A stretch of DNA of 64,000 bases from Brasenia schreberi (lineage: Eukaryota; Streptophyta; Magnoliopsida; Nymphaeales; Cabombaceae), in assembly GCA_036023115.1 (NCBI GenBank), contig JAYKKT010000061.1, forward strand, positions 12,695,501-12,759,500, written 5' to 3'. Under the pieces are notes generated by a model. That model did no database searches. It was not told the DNA's origin and saw nothing but the letters and a program-made list of their open reading frames with translations. Positions 10,938 through 20,822 of this stretch are shown here, piece after piece (the first letter of the stretch is position 1; the number at the start of each line of letters is the position of its first letter). The position numbers were made by a program, and so were the translations under genes.

Positions 10938-11886
10938 ATGAGTGACTCTGTAACCTGGATGAGAGTATGTCTCTCTGTCATCTTCGCCCTCCTTTACGTC
11001 CACGCCGTCGTCTCCAAGCTCCCCAAAAACCTTCCCCGTCTCATCTCGGCCATCCTTGTAATCTACCTCTTCTTCAAGCTTCCGTTTCAATTCTCTTCTA
11101 TGTTTTTCAGAAGCATCAGTACCTTCTTCTTCGCGTGGATGTCTAATTTCAAGATTCTTCTCTTCTGCTTCGACTCGGCCCCTCTCGTCCTACATTACCA
11201 CTCTCTTCTCTCTTTCCTTGCTTTTGCTTCTAACCAAGAGAGAAGAAGAAAAATAAGAAAGAGGAGAAGGATTCTTTATTGGTATTGAGAGTTGATGTGG
11301 GTTTGTGGTACTGATGTTCCTGTCGCTCGATGTTCTGCTAGCGTCGGCCACCTTGCCGGCGCGAGCGTTCCTTGGCGTCGATCTCGATCCACAGTTTGAC
11401 CAGCCCTATGTTGCATCCTCGCTAGGTGAATTCTGGGGTCAGCGCTGGAACCTGGCCGTGCCCACTGTGCTCAGACCATCTGTTTACCAGCCCGTCCGGG
11501 CCGCGTGCTCGGGAATGATCGGTCCACGCTTTGCACGGGTAGTTGCGACCATGTCGGCATTTGTGGTATCAGGCCTCATGCACGAGCTCGTGCTCTACTA
11601 CACGACCATGGAGCCACCAACATGGGAATGGGCTGGGTTCTTTGCTCTACACGGGGTTTTGACCGGGGGTGAAGTCCTGTTAAAGTGAGCAGTGGGCTCG
11701 CACAGCCGCCGGGTGCCCCGAGTCATGAAGGTCTTGTTGACTTTGACTGTGCTCTATGTGACTGCATTGTGTCTGTTCTTTCCGCCGGTGATGAGTTTCA
11801 AGGCCAAGGTTGCAATTGAGTTCGCTTGGGGCTTGGATGTGCTGAAACGACTCCTTCCATTAAATTTAAATTTAAATTTAAATGTT
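10938..11886 (+). pseudogene. Wax synthase (long-chain-alcohol O-fatty-acyltransferase, MBOAT) pseudogene
   Basis: This membrane-bound O-acyltransferase family esterifies long-chain alcohols (or sterols) with acyl-CoA in the ER. Piece 1 (10938-11286) has an N-terminal Met, several hydrophobic segments and the family motif NFKILLFCFDSAPL near residue 73. Piece 2 (from about 11305, one frame off) reads GVDLDPQFDQPYVASSLGEF, WGQRWNLAVPTVLRP and SGLMHELVLYYTTMEPPTWE, including the conserved MBOAT histidine, then LHGVLTGGEVLLK. A TGA at 11686-11688 interrupts the frame; it reopens at 11689 as the C-terminal transmembrane part (KVLLTLTVLYVTALCLFFPP). The family is usually a single exon of about 340 residues. 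The mid-region, including part of the transmembrane core, is missing and replaced by a purine-rich tract (11235-11280). A frameshift, a deletion and a stop make this a pseudogene. Confidence 0.88.
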
Positions 11887-12058
11887 TTTTGTTTTATCGT
11901 TTGGTCACCTTTAGACTAGCAATTAGAACATGACTGAAAACTGTACTTTATGATAACTCGCCTTTGTAAAAAATTAAAAATAAATAAAGCCATTTGTCCG
12001 TGGAATGCGACAATCGCATGACGAATGACAATGGGTAGACCTGATCGATATAAGTATC

Positions 12059-12061
<3 letters not shown>

Positions 12062-12127
<66 letters not shown>

Positions 12128-12210
12128 TACATATACATATATACATATACATGTATACATATACATACATACATACATACATATATAATATATACATATA
12201 CATATATACT
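12062..12210. repeat. (TA)n microsatellite followed by CATA-rich tract
   Basis: An uninterrupted TA run of about 59 bp (12062-12120) passes into ATACAT/CATA repeats to about 12210. The Tyr/Ile-rich ORFs in all frames here are translations of the repeat. Confidence 0.95.
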
Positions 12211-12756
12211 CGGTCGGGACCTTCCTAGACTGATACAACCAGAACCGGACTGCCTCTGAAACTGTAGTAAGCGGCGGGGATGCTATGAGAATCGTAGGCA
12301 TGTGCTGGCAAGAACGTTTGCTGATCAAAGAATACGAATAATCAAAAGAAAATTCTCCTCTTTCTTGAATCACATTATCTTGACAATTTTCAAAATAAAG
12401 ATTGGGAGTTTAATTCCTGAGAGTTGCGTATATAATTACATCTTAGATAAGGGTTCAACATATAAGTATTAGAACTAAATTATAGATGAGATTTGACACA
12501 CATTCTTGATGAAGTAAACGATGGAAAAAAGAACAGATCAGTTCCAAAGCAAAACCAATAAAATATACTGGGTAGTACACATTTTGCAAGTGCATACAAT
12601 TTGATTTCTCTTCCACGCGGCGCTGGCGACTGGCACGACCTTTTTCTACTGCTCGAGAGGAGCAAGCCCAAGAACATAATCTTGTTACAATTGTATTAAA
12701 TCAGAAAGAGGTCTCTAGAGATGGATTCCAAGAATTTCTAATGGAAAATTGTCCAC
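12211..12756. other. No gene seen
   Basis: Unassigned sequence between two TA microsatellites. One 65-codon minus-strand ORF (12480-12677) has no recognisable motif. Confidence 0.45.
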
Positions 12757-12783
12757 TAATATATATATATATATATATATATA

Positions 12784-12984
12784 GGAAAACTATATGTGGA
12801 CCACAATGACACCTACCCACTTATGACCACCAATTAGTTTTAGGTGGCATGAGTGTAATTTTAAAATTTTTAAGGAACATTGAAAAAATATAAAAGATAT
12901 ATTTAGTACACCCATGCGACCCAAAAACAATGAGTGGGCATGAGTGGACAGGTGTCAGTGTGGGTATGATTTTCATAGCAATTC
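12784..12984. mobile_element. Foldback MITE embedded in a TA microsatellite (copy 1)
   Basis: About 200 bp lying exactly between a (TA)n run on the left (12759-12783) and a short (AT)n run on the right (12985-12994). The two halves are long imperfect inverted repeats: the left arm CCACAATGACACCTACCCAC pairs with the right arm, reverse-complemented CCACACTGACACCTGTCCAC, and pairing continues inward through CACCAATTAGTTTTAGGTGG for about 80 bp per arm, with an AT-rich loop. A second copy in the opposite orientation is at 39280-39472. It encodes nothing. Confidence 0.65.
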
Positions 12985-13767
12985 ATATATATATCTCATG
13001 GCCTTCAATGACAAATTACCTCTCAATTTTGTCTAGTTTGGTTTCATGAATACTATACTTGAATGACTTATAATAATATATATGACTCATCATGATGTGA
13101 TTGCTTAAATGTATATACAAATGTTAACTTCATTTCATCTACTTCATATCTAACTTTCATGTCATATCAATGATACTTAAATAAAAACATAAAAGGTTTA
13201 GGCAAATACCAAACTTCAATAATATCTTCTAAAACTTCATAATACATGCTTCTCGATCCAACTATCATAGCAACACTACTATTTTGTATATGACAAACTA
13301 TTTGTAGTGCTCAAACATGAAATTTATATCCATGAATATAAAATGATTCATACCATGCAGCAAAATTTGAAGGTTCTATACCAAATGAATAAATATCTTG
13401 AGGAACATTATGAGTACATACTTGTGTATACAATATATACATATATAAATAATGCATATAAATTATAATAAAAAAATTACCTAATTATGGAAAGATACAT
13501 AATATACTTACATAATCCTTGAACCAATTGATAAACCCTTTGGGTACATTTTTTGAATCATATTTGCATTGTTATTAGGATATTGACTATGCAAAAACTG
13601 TACTATACATCTTGTATATAAAAGTTAGTCAATCACATATTAAAGTATGAATAATAAAGTTGAACATTTCTATATTAGTATACTTATAATATCCAATCAT
13701 CAATAATTTTTCATAAATGAGGTATGCATATTTCTTCATGAATTATGCTCAAGAACGATTGATATTC

Positions 13768-14160
13768 AAAGGTTAAATACATTAAAAGATGTTATTCCAA
13801 AGGTTTTATACAAATTGAGGATGATATTTCTTACTACCTTCATTGATATCATGTTGCACTTAGCCATCCATTACTAAGAGATGTATGACTTGCTAGGTCA
13901 ATACAATATTGATGGATGTATACTATAGAGAGATTTTTATGTATATTGAAGAACTATATGCGTAATAATAATCAATCCAAATGATCTATTGCTAAAGGAT
14001 AAATAATGAAATAAATAACATATTTTTGTGGATGACATTTGAATGAAGAAAAGAGATAAAAGTGAATAGGCTAGTGAGATTTGAAAACCCAATTGATAAA
14101 ACATCGGTTGACATATTAAGTATTGATGAAATGAATAAAGCATGTAGGTTCATCCTTTTG
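13768..14160 (+). pseudogene. CACTA TnpD-like transposase fragment
   Basis: Reading from about 13768 in one frame gives QRLNTLKDVIPKVLYKL, RMIFLTTFIDIMLHLAIHY, a stop, and EMYDLLGQYNIDGCIL, a decayed form of the ...IPP.FFD.M.HL..HL...A...GP.QYRWMYP... block of plant CACTA transposases. After further frame changes the sequence around 14040-14160 reads RFENPIDKTSVDILSIDEM. Several stops are present. It was recognised by its motif series only. Confidence 0.6.
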
Positions 14161-15244
14161 TTATTGAAATTAATAGTAATTTGTTTGTACATAGTTATGT
14201 TTTGTCTCTAGAGTGTTGGAAGGAGATAATTACATATAATCATGTTGCTTTTTGTTTTGTTTACTTGAAGCATAATATGCATTAGTTTCTAGTTTTGATT
14301 AGAAAATTTGTTATTTAAATCATCTAGCAGTTGCTAAGTAGCTCAAACAACTGTTTCTTGAGTTACTAACTTGTTGTAAGAACTTATTTTGAGTAATTTA
14401 GCCATAAAATTTAAATTACATATGTACCCTTGGATTAATCCTTTTACCTATGACAATGAGTAGTAAATGGTTAAATTGTGTAGTTAATGAGAAGTACATT
14501 TGATTGATTGAGTGTGCTTTTCTCATTTGTTAGAGAAAACATACATCCAAAAGTACATCAACATAAAAGGAACCTCAATTGATGACTCAAATAGTGGCAT
14601 GCGTTTATGTATGTGACAGTTTATGAAAAGTGTGGTGAAGATCTAAAATTATAATTTAGTTTATCTTGTTAAATAAATTAACCTTTCATAATTTGAGATA
14701 TGTATGCAAGAAAAGTATGTACCAAGACATGTTTAGATCATGAGGAAACACCTGGTATTTTTATTGTAGAATATTATATTACTTGAAATTTACATTTTCA
14801 AGAACATTTAGCTCATATATACTTATACTACTTTTTGGGTACAAATATTTATGATCAATCACAAATTAGAAAAAGAGATGATAAGGAAAAAGGTGTAATG
14901 ATAGAAGATTCTTATTCACAATATGAAATGAAGGATACACAAGAAAATACTATGGGAGGTGAGGGGAGTACGAGACGAGGAGGACATCAAACTTCTTTGA
15001 AAATAATGCTTGCCTCTAAATGGGGAAAGATGACTAGTTTTAGTTAGTGGTGGTGAAACCATGAGTACTAATGCAAAGAAGTTATTGCATGCCCTTGAAT
15101 GATATGTAAAATTGGATAACTTCTTCACTTTATGAAGCATGGAAAGAAGGTAATACAAAAAGAGTCTTGGGGAATATTTGTGCTATACTACTAGTAATAT
15201 GTAACTTTTAGCTACATATGTTTACTTGATACACATCATTTAAA

Positions 15245-15247
<3 letters not shown>

Positions 15248-15300
<53 letters not shown>
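15248..15300. repeat. (TA)n microsatellite inside the CACTA relic
   Basis: About 53 bp of uninterrupted TA/AT repeat between two degenerate coding parts of the CACTA element. Confidence 0.95.
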
Positions 15301-15303
<3 letters not shown>

Positions 15304-15769
15304 ATCTAATATTGTACAATTTATTGTCATTATAGACCAAATTTGACTTGTAGATCAGACAACAAGATTTGAAGTTTCAAGTGATGTCATTAAAATATCT
15401 CGTAAGAAACATATAAACAAAAATCAAAGATTATTGAAATGATATAAGATCTAGATATTGATAGTCATATATCAAATCTTTACAATATCATCTACAATGT
15501 AATCCTGTAGAGGCCTTCTAGATCTTTCATGAGAAAAGATTGAAGAATTATGACAGTTTGATGCAAAAGTAAAACAAACCTTGAATATGAGAACAACTCT
15601 TTTGAAGCAAGATTAGAGGCACAACCGGAGAGCTACATCAATAGCTACACATTATTATAATCTCGTAAGCATATTGTGTTTTCAATTTTTAATCAATCAT
15701 GTCATTTTTTTGTCTATAAGTTATATATAACTAATTAATTATGACATCTTTAATTAATTATTATAGGAA

Positions 15770-16132
15770 GAAGCACACTTGGATACAAAGATTGATGAAA
15801 TAACTGCCTATATGAACTACTATAAAGATAAAAGGATTCAAGATTTTTTTGATGAAGTAATTGTGAGGACTTGTGTAAGTATTTACTTTACTATTAATCT
15901 TGATTAGCAAAAAGTGTTTGAAGAATATGAAGATATTTGTTAGGAATCAAGTTCATCACCTCCCATTACCTTAGTTAAGAAAGCAAAAAAATGTGTTTGT
16001 GGAAAGCATCATAGTGAGTACGAGAGAGGTTTAGGTATTGGTGCACACACGAAGACAAGTAAAACTAATTCATGGAGTAGCATGGAACATCAATATGTTC
16101 CTAGTCGTTCACAAGTTGATTTGGAAAATCAA
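15770..16132 (+). pseudogene. CACTA TnpA-like (Transposase_24-type) fragment
   Basis: Translation gives EEAHLDTKIDEITAYMNYY, then after a probable intron SSPPITLVKKAKKCVCGKHH, SEYERGLGIGAHTKTSKTNS and QYVPSRSQVDLENQ, followed by a GT-like donor. The cysteine/histidine cluster followed by a (Y/E)xRGLG motif is the usual end of the second protein of plant CACTA elements. There is at least one in-frame stop before the Ser-rich part. Confidence 0.5.
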
Positions 16133-16662
16133 GTAAGTTTTCAAACTATTTATCAATTTTTGCAAGTGAACTTACTATTTTACTATTGAAGTAATTAATT
16201 TTGAAGTATGCTTGATACATATTTCAAGAATTGAGAATTGAATTGAGGATTTGGTTCATCTTGTAATGCAATCATTGTCTTTGACATCACAATAATCACA
16301 AATATTGAGAACATGTTTTCTATGTTCTTTGCTTATCTCATTTGTAACTTAGTTGTTTACTTGTTCTTTTAATTTTTCAAATTTCAAAAACTGAGCATCG
16401 AAACCAATCACATGGCTTCTCATTAGTATTGTGCATACGTAAACTTATATTATATATATTATAAACTTTTAAATAAAGCAATGCAATATCTGTATTTTGT
16501 AATTATGTGATTCAAATGATTGCAGAAATTCGTATTGTTGTTATGTAATATGCCTGTTTAGGTTGTACAAATGATAGTAAAAATTCTAAAATTTTGAATG
16601 AAACAATCAAATGAAGGTTTTAATGGGTACATTTTCCGAATGTTGTAGATAATCATAATATC

Positions 16663-18228
16663 CACAACAACAACAATAACAACAACAACAACAACTAAGC
16701 CTTTTCCCATACTAGATGGGGTCGGCTACATGGATTCTTTGTTTTCACAGATCCCTATCATGTGCCATGTTAGCAGTTAACTCAAAATAATCTAGATCAT
16801 TCTTTATTGTTTCTTTCCAACACTTTTGTGGTCAACTTCTACCTCTTTTAATACTTTCAAAATCTAGTTTTTCATACTTTCTTACAGGTTCTTTTGATCT
16901 TCTTTCCATATGTCCAAACCACCTTAAACGATATTCTCTCATTTTATCCTCTATTAGTGCCACACATAATTTATTTCTAATAACCTCATTATGTATACGG
17001 TCTTTTCTTGTATGACCACTCATCCATCTCAACATCTTCATTTTTGTCACACATCTTTTGTACATGTTGATGATTAACTGCCCAACACTCAGAACCATAA
17101 AATATGACAGGTCTAATTGCTGCTCTATAATATTTACCTTTTAACTTTAATGATATCTTCTTGTCACAAAGAATATATGATACTCCTCTTCATTTTAACC
17201 AACCAACATTAATTCTATGCATAACATCTCCATCAATTCTTCCATCACTTTGAAAAATTGACCCTAGGTATTTAAAACTTTCTTTTTGAGGATATAATGT
17301 GTGCCAATTTTAATTTTTATGTCTTCTGAAATAACCAAATGATCAAACTTACATTTCATATATTCCGTCTTTATTCTACTAAGTATGAAGCCTTTACTTT
17401 CTAATGTTTCTCTCCATAGTTCCAATTTTCTAATAACTTTTTCCTTAAACTCCTCCACTAACACAATGTCATCTACAAAAAACATACACCTAGGTACTTC
17501 ATCTTGAATATATTTTGTTAACTCATCAATCACCATTATAAATAAGTATAGACTTAAAGTTGATCCTTGATGTAACCCAATATTAACTTCAAAGAAGTCT
17601 GTCATTCCTTTATGAGTCATCACACATATTTTTGCACCATCATACATGTCTCTTATAAGGTTTATGTATGTCAATGGGATACCTTTTTTTCCCAAGGTTC
17701 TCCAAAGAACCTCCCTCGGTACCCTATCGTAAGCTTTTCCTAGATCAATAAATATCATATGAAGGTATTTCTTTTTTACTCTAAAATGTTTCATAAGATG
17801 TCTTAAAAGGTGAATCGCTTCAACAGTAGATCTGCCTGACATGAATCCAAATTGGTTCTCTATTGTACTCAATACTTGTCATAACCTATGTTCGATAATT
17901 CTTTCCTACAATTTCATATTATGGCTCGCTAACTTGATACCCCCATAATTCGCACAATTTTGAATGTCTCGCTTGTTCTTATATATGGGTATAAGTGTAC
18001 TCGCTCTCCATTCCTTGGGCATCTTTTGGTTTCTCTATATTTCATTAAATAGTCTTCTGAGCCAAGAGATTCTTGTTTCTCCTACGATTTTCCAAACTTC
18101 TATAGAAATATTGTCTGGTCCTACCGATTTACCACCCTTCATATGTTTAAGTGCCTCTTTGACTTCATTCTTTTGAATACGCTGGTAGAAATTGCGATTT
18201 ATATACTTTTCTGATTTGGCTAACTCCT
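16663..18228 (-). mobile_element. LINE copy B (RTE clade), 5'-truncated, inserted in the CACTA relic
   Basis: Read on the minus strand the element ends in a CAA/TTG-type tail of about 32 bp (16663-16694, with one irregular unit) preceded by the conserved ACTAAGCC/GGCTTAGT end. It extends into the region between endonuclease and RT and stops at about 18228, where identity with copies A and E ends (just before LAKSEKY). Coding fragments: 16832-17098 (C-terminal) and 17264-17872 (RT). No clear target-site duplication was found. Confidence 0.88.
17264..17872 (-). pseudogene. LINE B reverse transcriptase core
   Basis: 202 codons open: [50 protein letters not shown] and [12 protein letters not shown]. 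The catalytic box reads FVDD where copies A, D and E have FADD. The frame is lost at KVLNT, where copy E continues FKYLGS. The element lacks its endonuclease, so it is a dead copy. Confidence 0.9.
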
Positions 18229-18661
18229 AATGCCGGAAAATAAATATTTTGACTGTTCTATAGAAGGATTTTAAAACGTCCTATTCCGATTGTCATGAGA
18301 AGTTATGTATGTCATGGACAATTGAAGTAGAACTTATTCCGACTATTGTTGTGCTTTGATGACCATTCGTTGTTCATCCAAAACTTGCCAATTCAAGTTG
18401 TGTTGAACATATGGAATATGTGATGAACAACTGCAACATTAGGTATTCAAATTGCCTATTCAACATGAAAGATCCAACTATTGCGAGAAATAATTTGATT
18501 GTTGCAATAGTTGGAAAACCATTTTCCGACTAAAAATATTGTGACTATCGCAAGAGCTAGAATTATGTAGACAAGAGTCTAAATTGCTTTTTTCGGTTCT
18601 ATGTGACAGTCGGAATAGGCATAACTCCAACCGTCAGAATTTGACCCTATTGTAGAGGTGA
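18229..18661. repeat. CACTA-like right subterminal region
   Basis: Contains several copies of a short word in both orientations: TATTCCGATTGTCA (18281), TTCCGACTATTG (18340), CAATAGTTGGAA (18506), TTCCGACTAAAAATATTG (18525) and GACAGTCGGAATAGG (18605). It ends with CAGAATTTGACCCTATTGTA then GAGGTG, close to an expected ...TAGTG CACTA end but with extra bases. The reading as a CACTA terminus is inferred from this clustering and from the upstream transposase fragments. Confidence 0.5.
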
Positions 18662-18781
18662 TATGCATATAGATATAGTGGTCTATGCTCATTCCTCGTC
18701 AATGCTTAATTGTTTTCAAACATCTGACCGTATCAAAGGTGGAGATTTGAATTTTTTTGTTTGTTTGTGATGTTGTACTTC

Positions 18782-19196
18782 CTAGACATGACTAGTTCAT
18801 ATCATAACCAAACCGGACAAACCACTGGTAACCGGAATCACCTCCCACAGTTATGATTCATGATTTTTAGGAACCGGCCCGAAACTGATAGTTTCAAACT
18901 GTTGATATTTTTTATTTATATATTTTTTCAAAAAAAATTATATCATGAATGACCTACTAGCTCAATGGCAAGACAATACCAATGTTTGTCCTAGGTGAGC
19001 TGTTCAACTCCCACAATATGTTGTCTCACAGCAAGACTATCCCCACCACTATTACTTGTGAGGAGTTCGATTCACAACAGCTTTACACCCGGAACCGGCC
19101 TACGGCTGGTTCGGTTGTGGCTCCCGGTTTTGAGCAAACCGAAACCGGTGGTTTGGAATTGCCGGTTTTGGTTTACTGGGAATAAGACATGTCTAG
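18782..19196. repeat. AACCGG-rich repeat bounded by inverted CTAGACATG
   Basis: CTAGACATG at 18782 and its reverse complement CATGTCTAG at 19188-19196 bracket about 415 bp that is rich in AACCGG/CCGGTT words near both ends. The interior (18957-19015) has a possible tRNA-like A box TAGCTCAATGG and B box GTTCAACTCCC. It may be an uncharacterised non-autonomous repeat. The 9-bp inverted ends could be chance. ORFs through this region are not convincing as genes. Confidence 0.3.
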
Positions 19197-20814
19197 TACT
19201 TAATGCATAACAAATATAATCCACTTTTTATTTCCAATAAGAACTTCCAATATGAAGGTTACATGTTCGATCTTGAGGGCACTCATGCTCAAGGGTGTAC
19301 GGCTACCCCAACTTAGAACGTTAGAAATTCAGGATTTGCATCAACAGTTTACCACATGAACCTGATCTTACTTCAAATTGAATATAATTAGAATAGGGCA
19401 GCAAATGCCATGAGCTGCTTCCTATCTTGGGCTTGTCTAGGCTCATGCTCGGCTCATATTGCCTGGGCTCATGAACCTAACAACATGAACAATTCATACT
19501 AATCTTGGCTTTGGTTGCACAAAATGTGGTTGAGTATATGCAATATTAAGTGTATATATAAAAGCCCAAGAAACATGCTAGCTTGTGTTTGTCTCGTCTA
19601 GCTCTCAGCTATTCCTCTTCTAAAACCAACCAGATGAGACCAGAGACGAACATGCCTGACCTGCACTCATTTGACTAGTTTTGCAGCAATATTTAAAAGA
19701 ATAACATGATTCACTAAACTACGATATTCAAGTTAAAAGTATATCTCAAATTAGTTAATTATTGAAACTTAACAACCATATTCATGTTAACACCTTTTAG
19801 CTTAATTATCAAAACTTAAGAGTGTAATTTGAAAACCACCAATAGACTTAAAATAGAGTTAACTAAAAAAATGCTCAAAAAAAATTTCAACCTTTTTTGA
19901 TATATCTTTTAGAGAGAGAGAGAGAGTGCAGTGTACTCCAATTAAACTACCAATTTCTTTTCCAGTACCACCTAAAATTGTTGATTAGAGATTTAGATCT
20001 TGGAGTTTTTAAGCATGATCTAATCATGTGAGCATTTACTAAATTCTTTCCTTCTTTCTACGTACATAAGCTTCGCCTTTTTCCTGACCTGTATTGACAT
20101 CTCTAAAAGACAAAGGGTACCTGGCCCAAAAATCATATAAACTCCTAAGTCCTTCAAACACAAGTGTGCCTGGACCAAAAAATATTATGGGTCCACATTG
20201 TCTCACATTTGAAAGACAAAGGGTAAAGGAGTCTGCTTCGTCTTCCGCATACCTGTAGCCCCCATGGTCCAAATATATTCATCTATTGATATTTCAAAAT
20301 GTGACGTTTACATGAATGCAACTAAACATACAACCCTTTTCTTTCTCAAGTTCTTACTCAAGGTTCACAGGTACATAATCTGTTCTGTTCTTGGATAAAA
20401 GTTACACATAAGCCTACGACAGCCGATAAATCTTTTACTAATGGATGAAGACTTTCTACCACCGGACGGATCTTGTCAAACTCTGAAGTTAGGCATGGCT
20501 GGGGAGAACAGTAGTAGCAAGATGGATGACCTTCCAGAAGTTCTTGTTTTAGACTCTCTAGATAAACTCACCTAATGTGGGAAAAGGGCTTCCTTAGGAT
20601 TAAGACTACTTTTGCCGTTCTTCATTGGGGTAAGACTGCACCACGTCAGCAAGTGATGCCAATGGAGATGCTTAACCCTCAAAAGCACTGATTGGCATCG
20701 CTACTCGGATTGGTGTGATCCCAACCCCATTTACTACAATCCTTGGTAACAATGAATGAAGGCAACTCAATTAGCCCTTTATCATTGTTCCATTAATATA
20801 CAGAAGTTCACAAT
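19197..20814. other. Intergenic; no gene seen
   Basis: AT-rich sequence with GGCTCATG/GAGC-type plant repeat words around 19400-19650 and a short (GA)n run at 19912. The longest ORF (20039-20272, minus, 77 codons) has no recognisable motif. Confidence 0.5.
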
Positions 20815-20822
20815 AGTGCAAT

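Larger units (their letters stand above)
13000..18661 (+). mobile_element. CACTA (En/Spm-type) DNA transposon relic, interrupted by LINE copy B
   Basis: A TnpD-type transposase remnant lies near 13768-14160: IPKVLYKLRMIF..TFIDIMLHLAIH, LLGQYNIDGC, then DKTSVDILSIDEM after frame changes, matching the pre-DUF4218 and DUF4218 part of CACTA transposases. A second coding remnant at 14835-16130 includes KIMLASKWGKMTSFS and CVCGKHHSEYERGLGIG..TKTSKTNS, resembling the Transposase_24 (TnpA-like) C-terminus. Downstream, past the inserted LINE, 18229-18661 carries repeated TTCCGACT/AGTCGGAA-type words typical of CACTA subterminal regions. No left terminus was recognised, so 13000 is approximate. All coding parts contain stops. 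Confidence 0.68.

Noticed and set aside
12061..12228. Tyr/Ile-rich ORFs in several frames
   Set aside because: Translations of the TA/CATA microsatellite. The same applies to ORFs at 26016-26198, 36585-36875, 39031-39330, 48838-49074 and 62754-63473.
18982..19210. Overlapping 67- and 71-codon ORFs
   Set aside because: Lie in an AACCGG-rich repeat; no motif and no conservation evidence.
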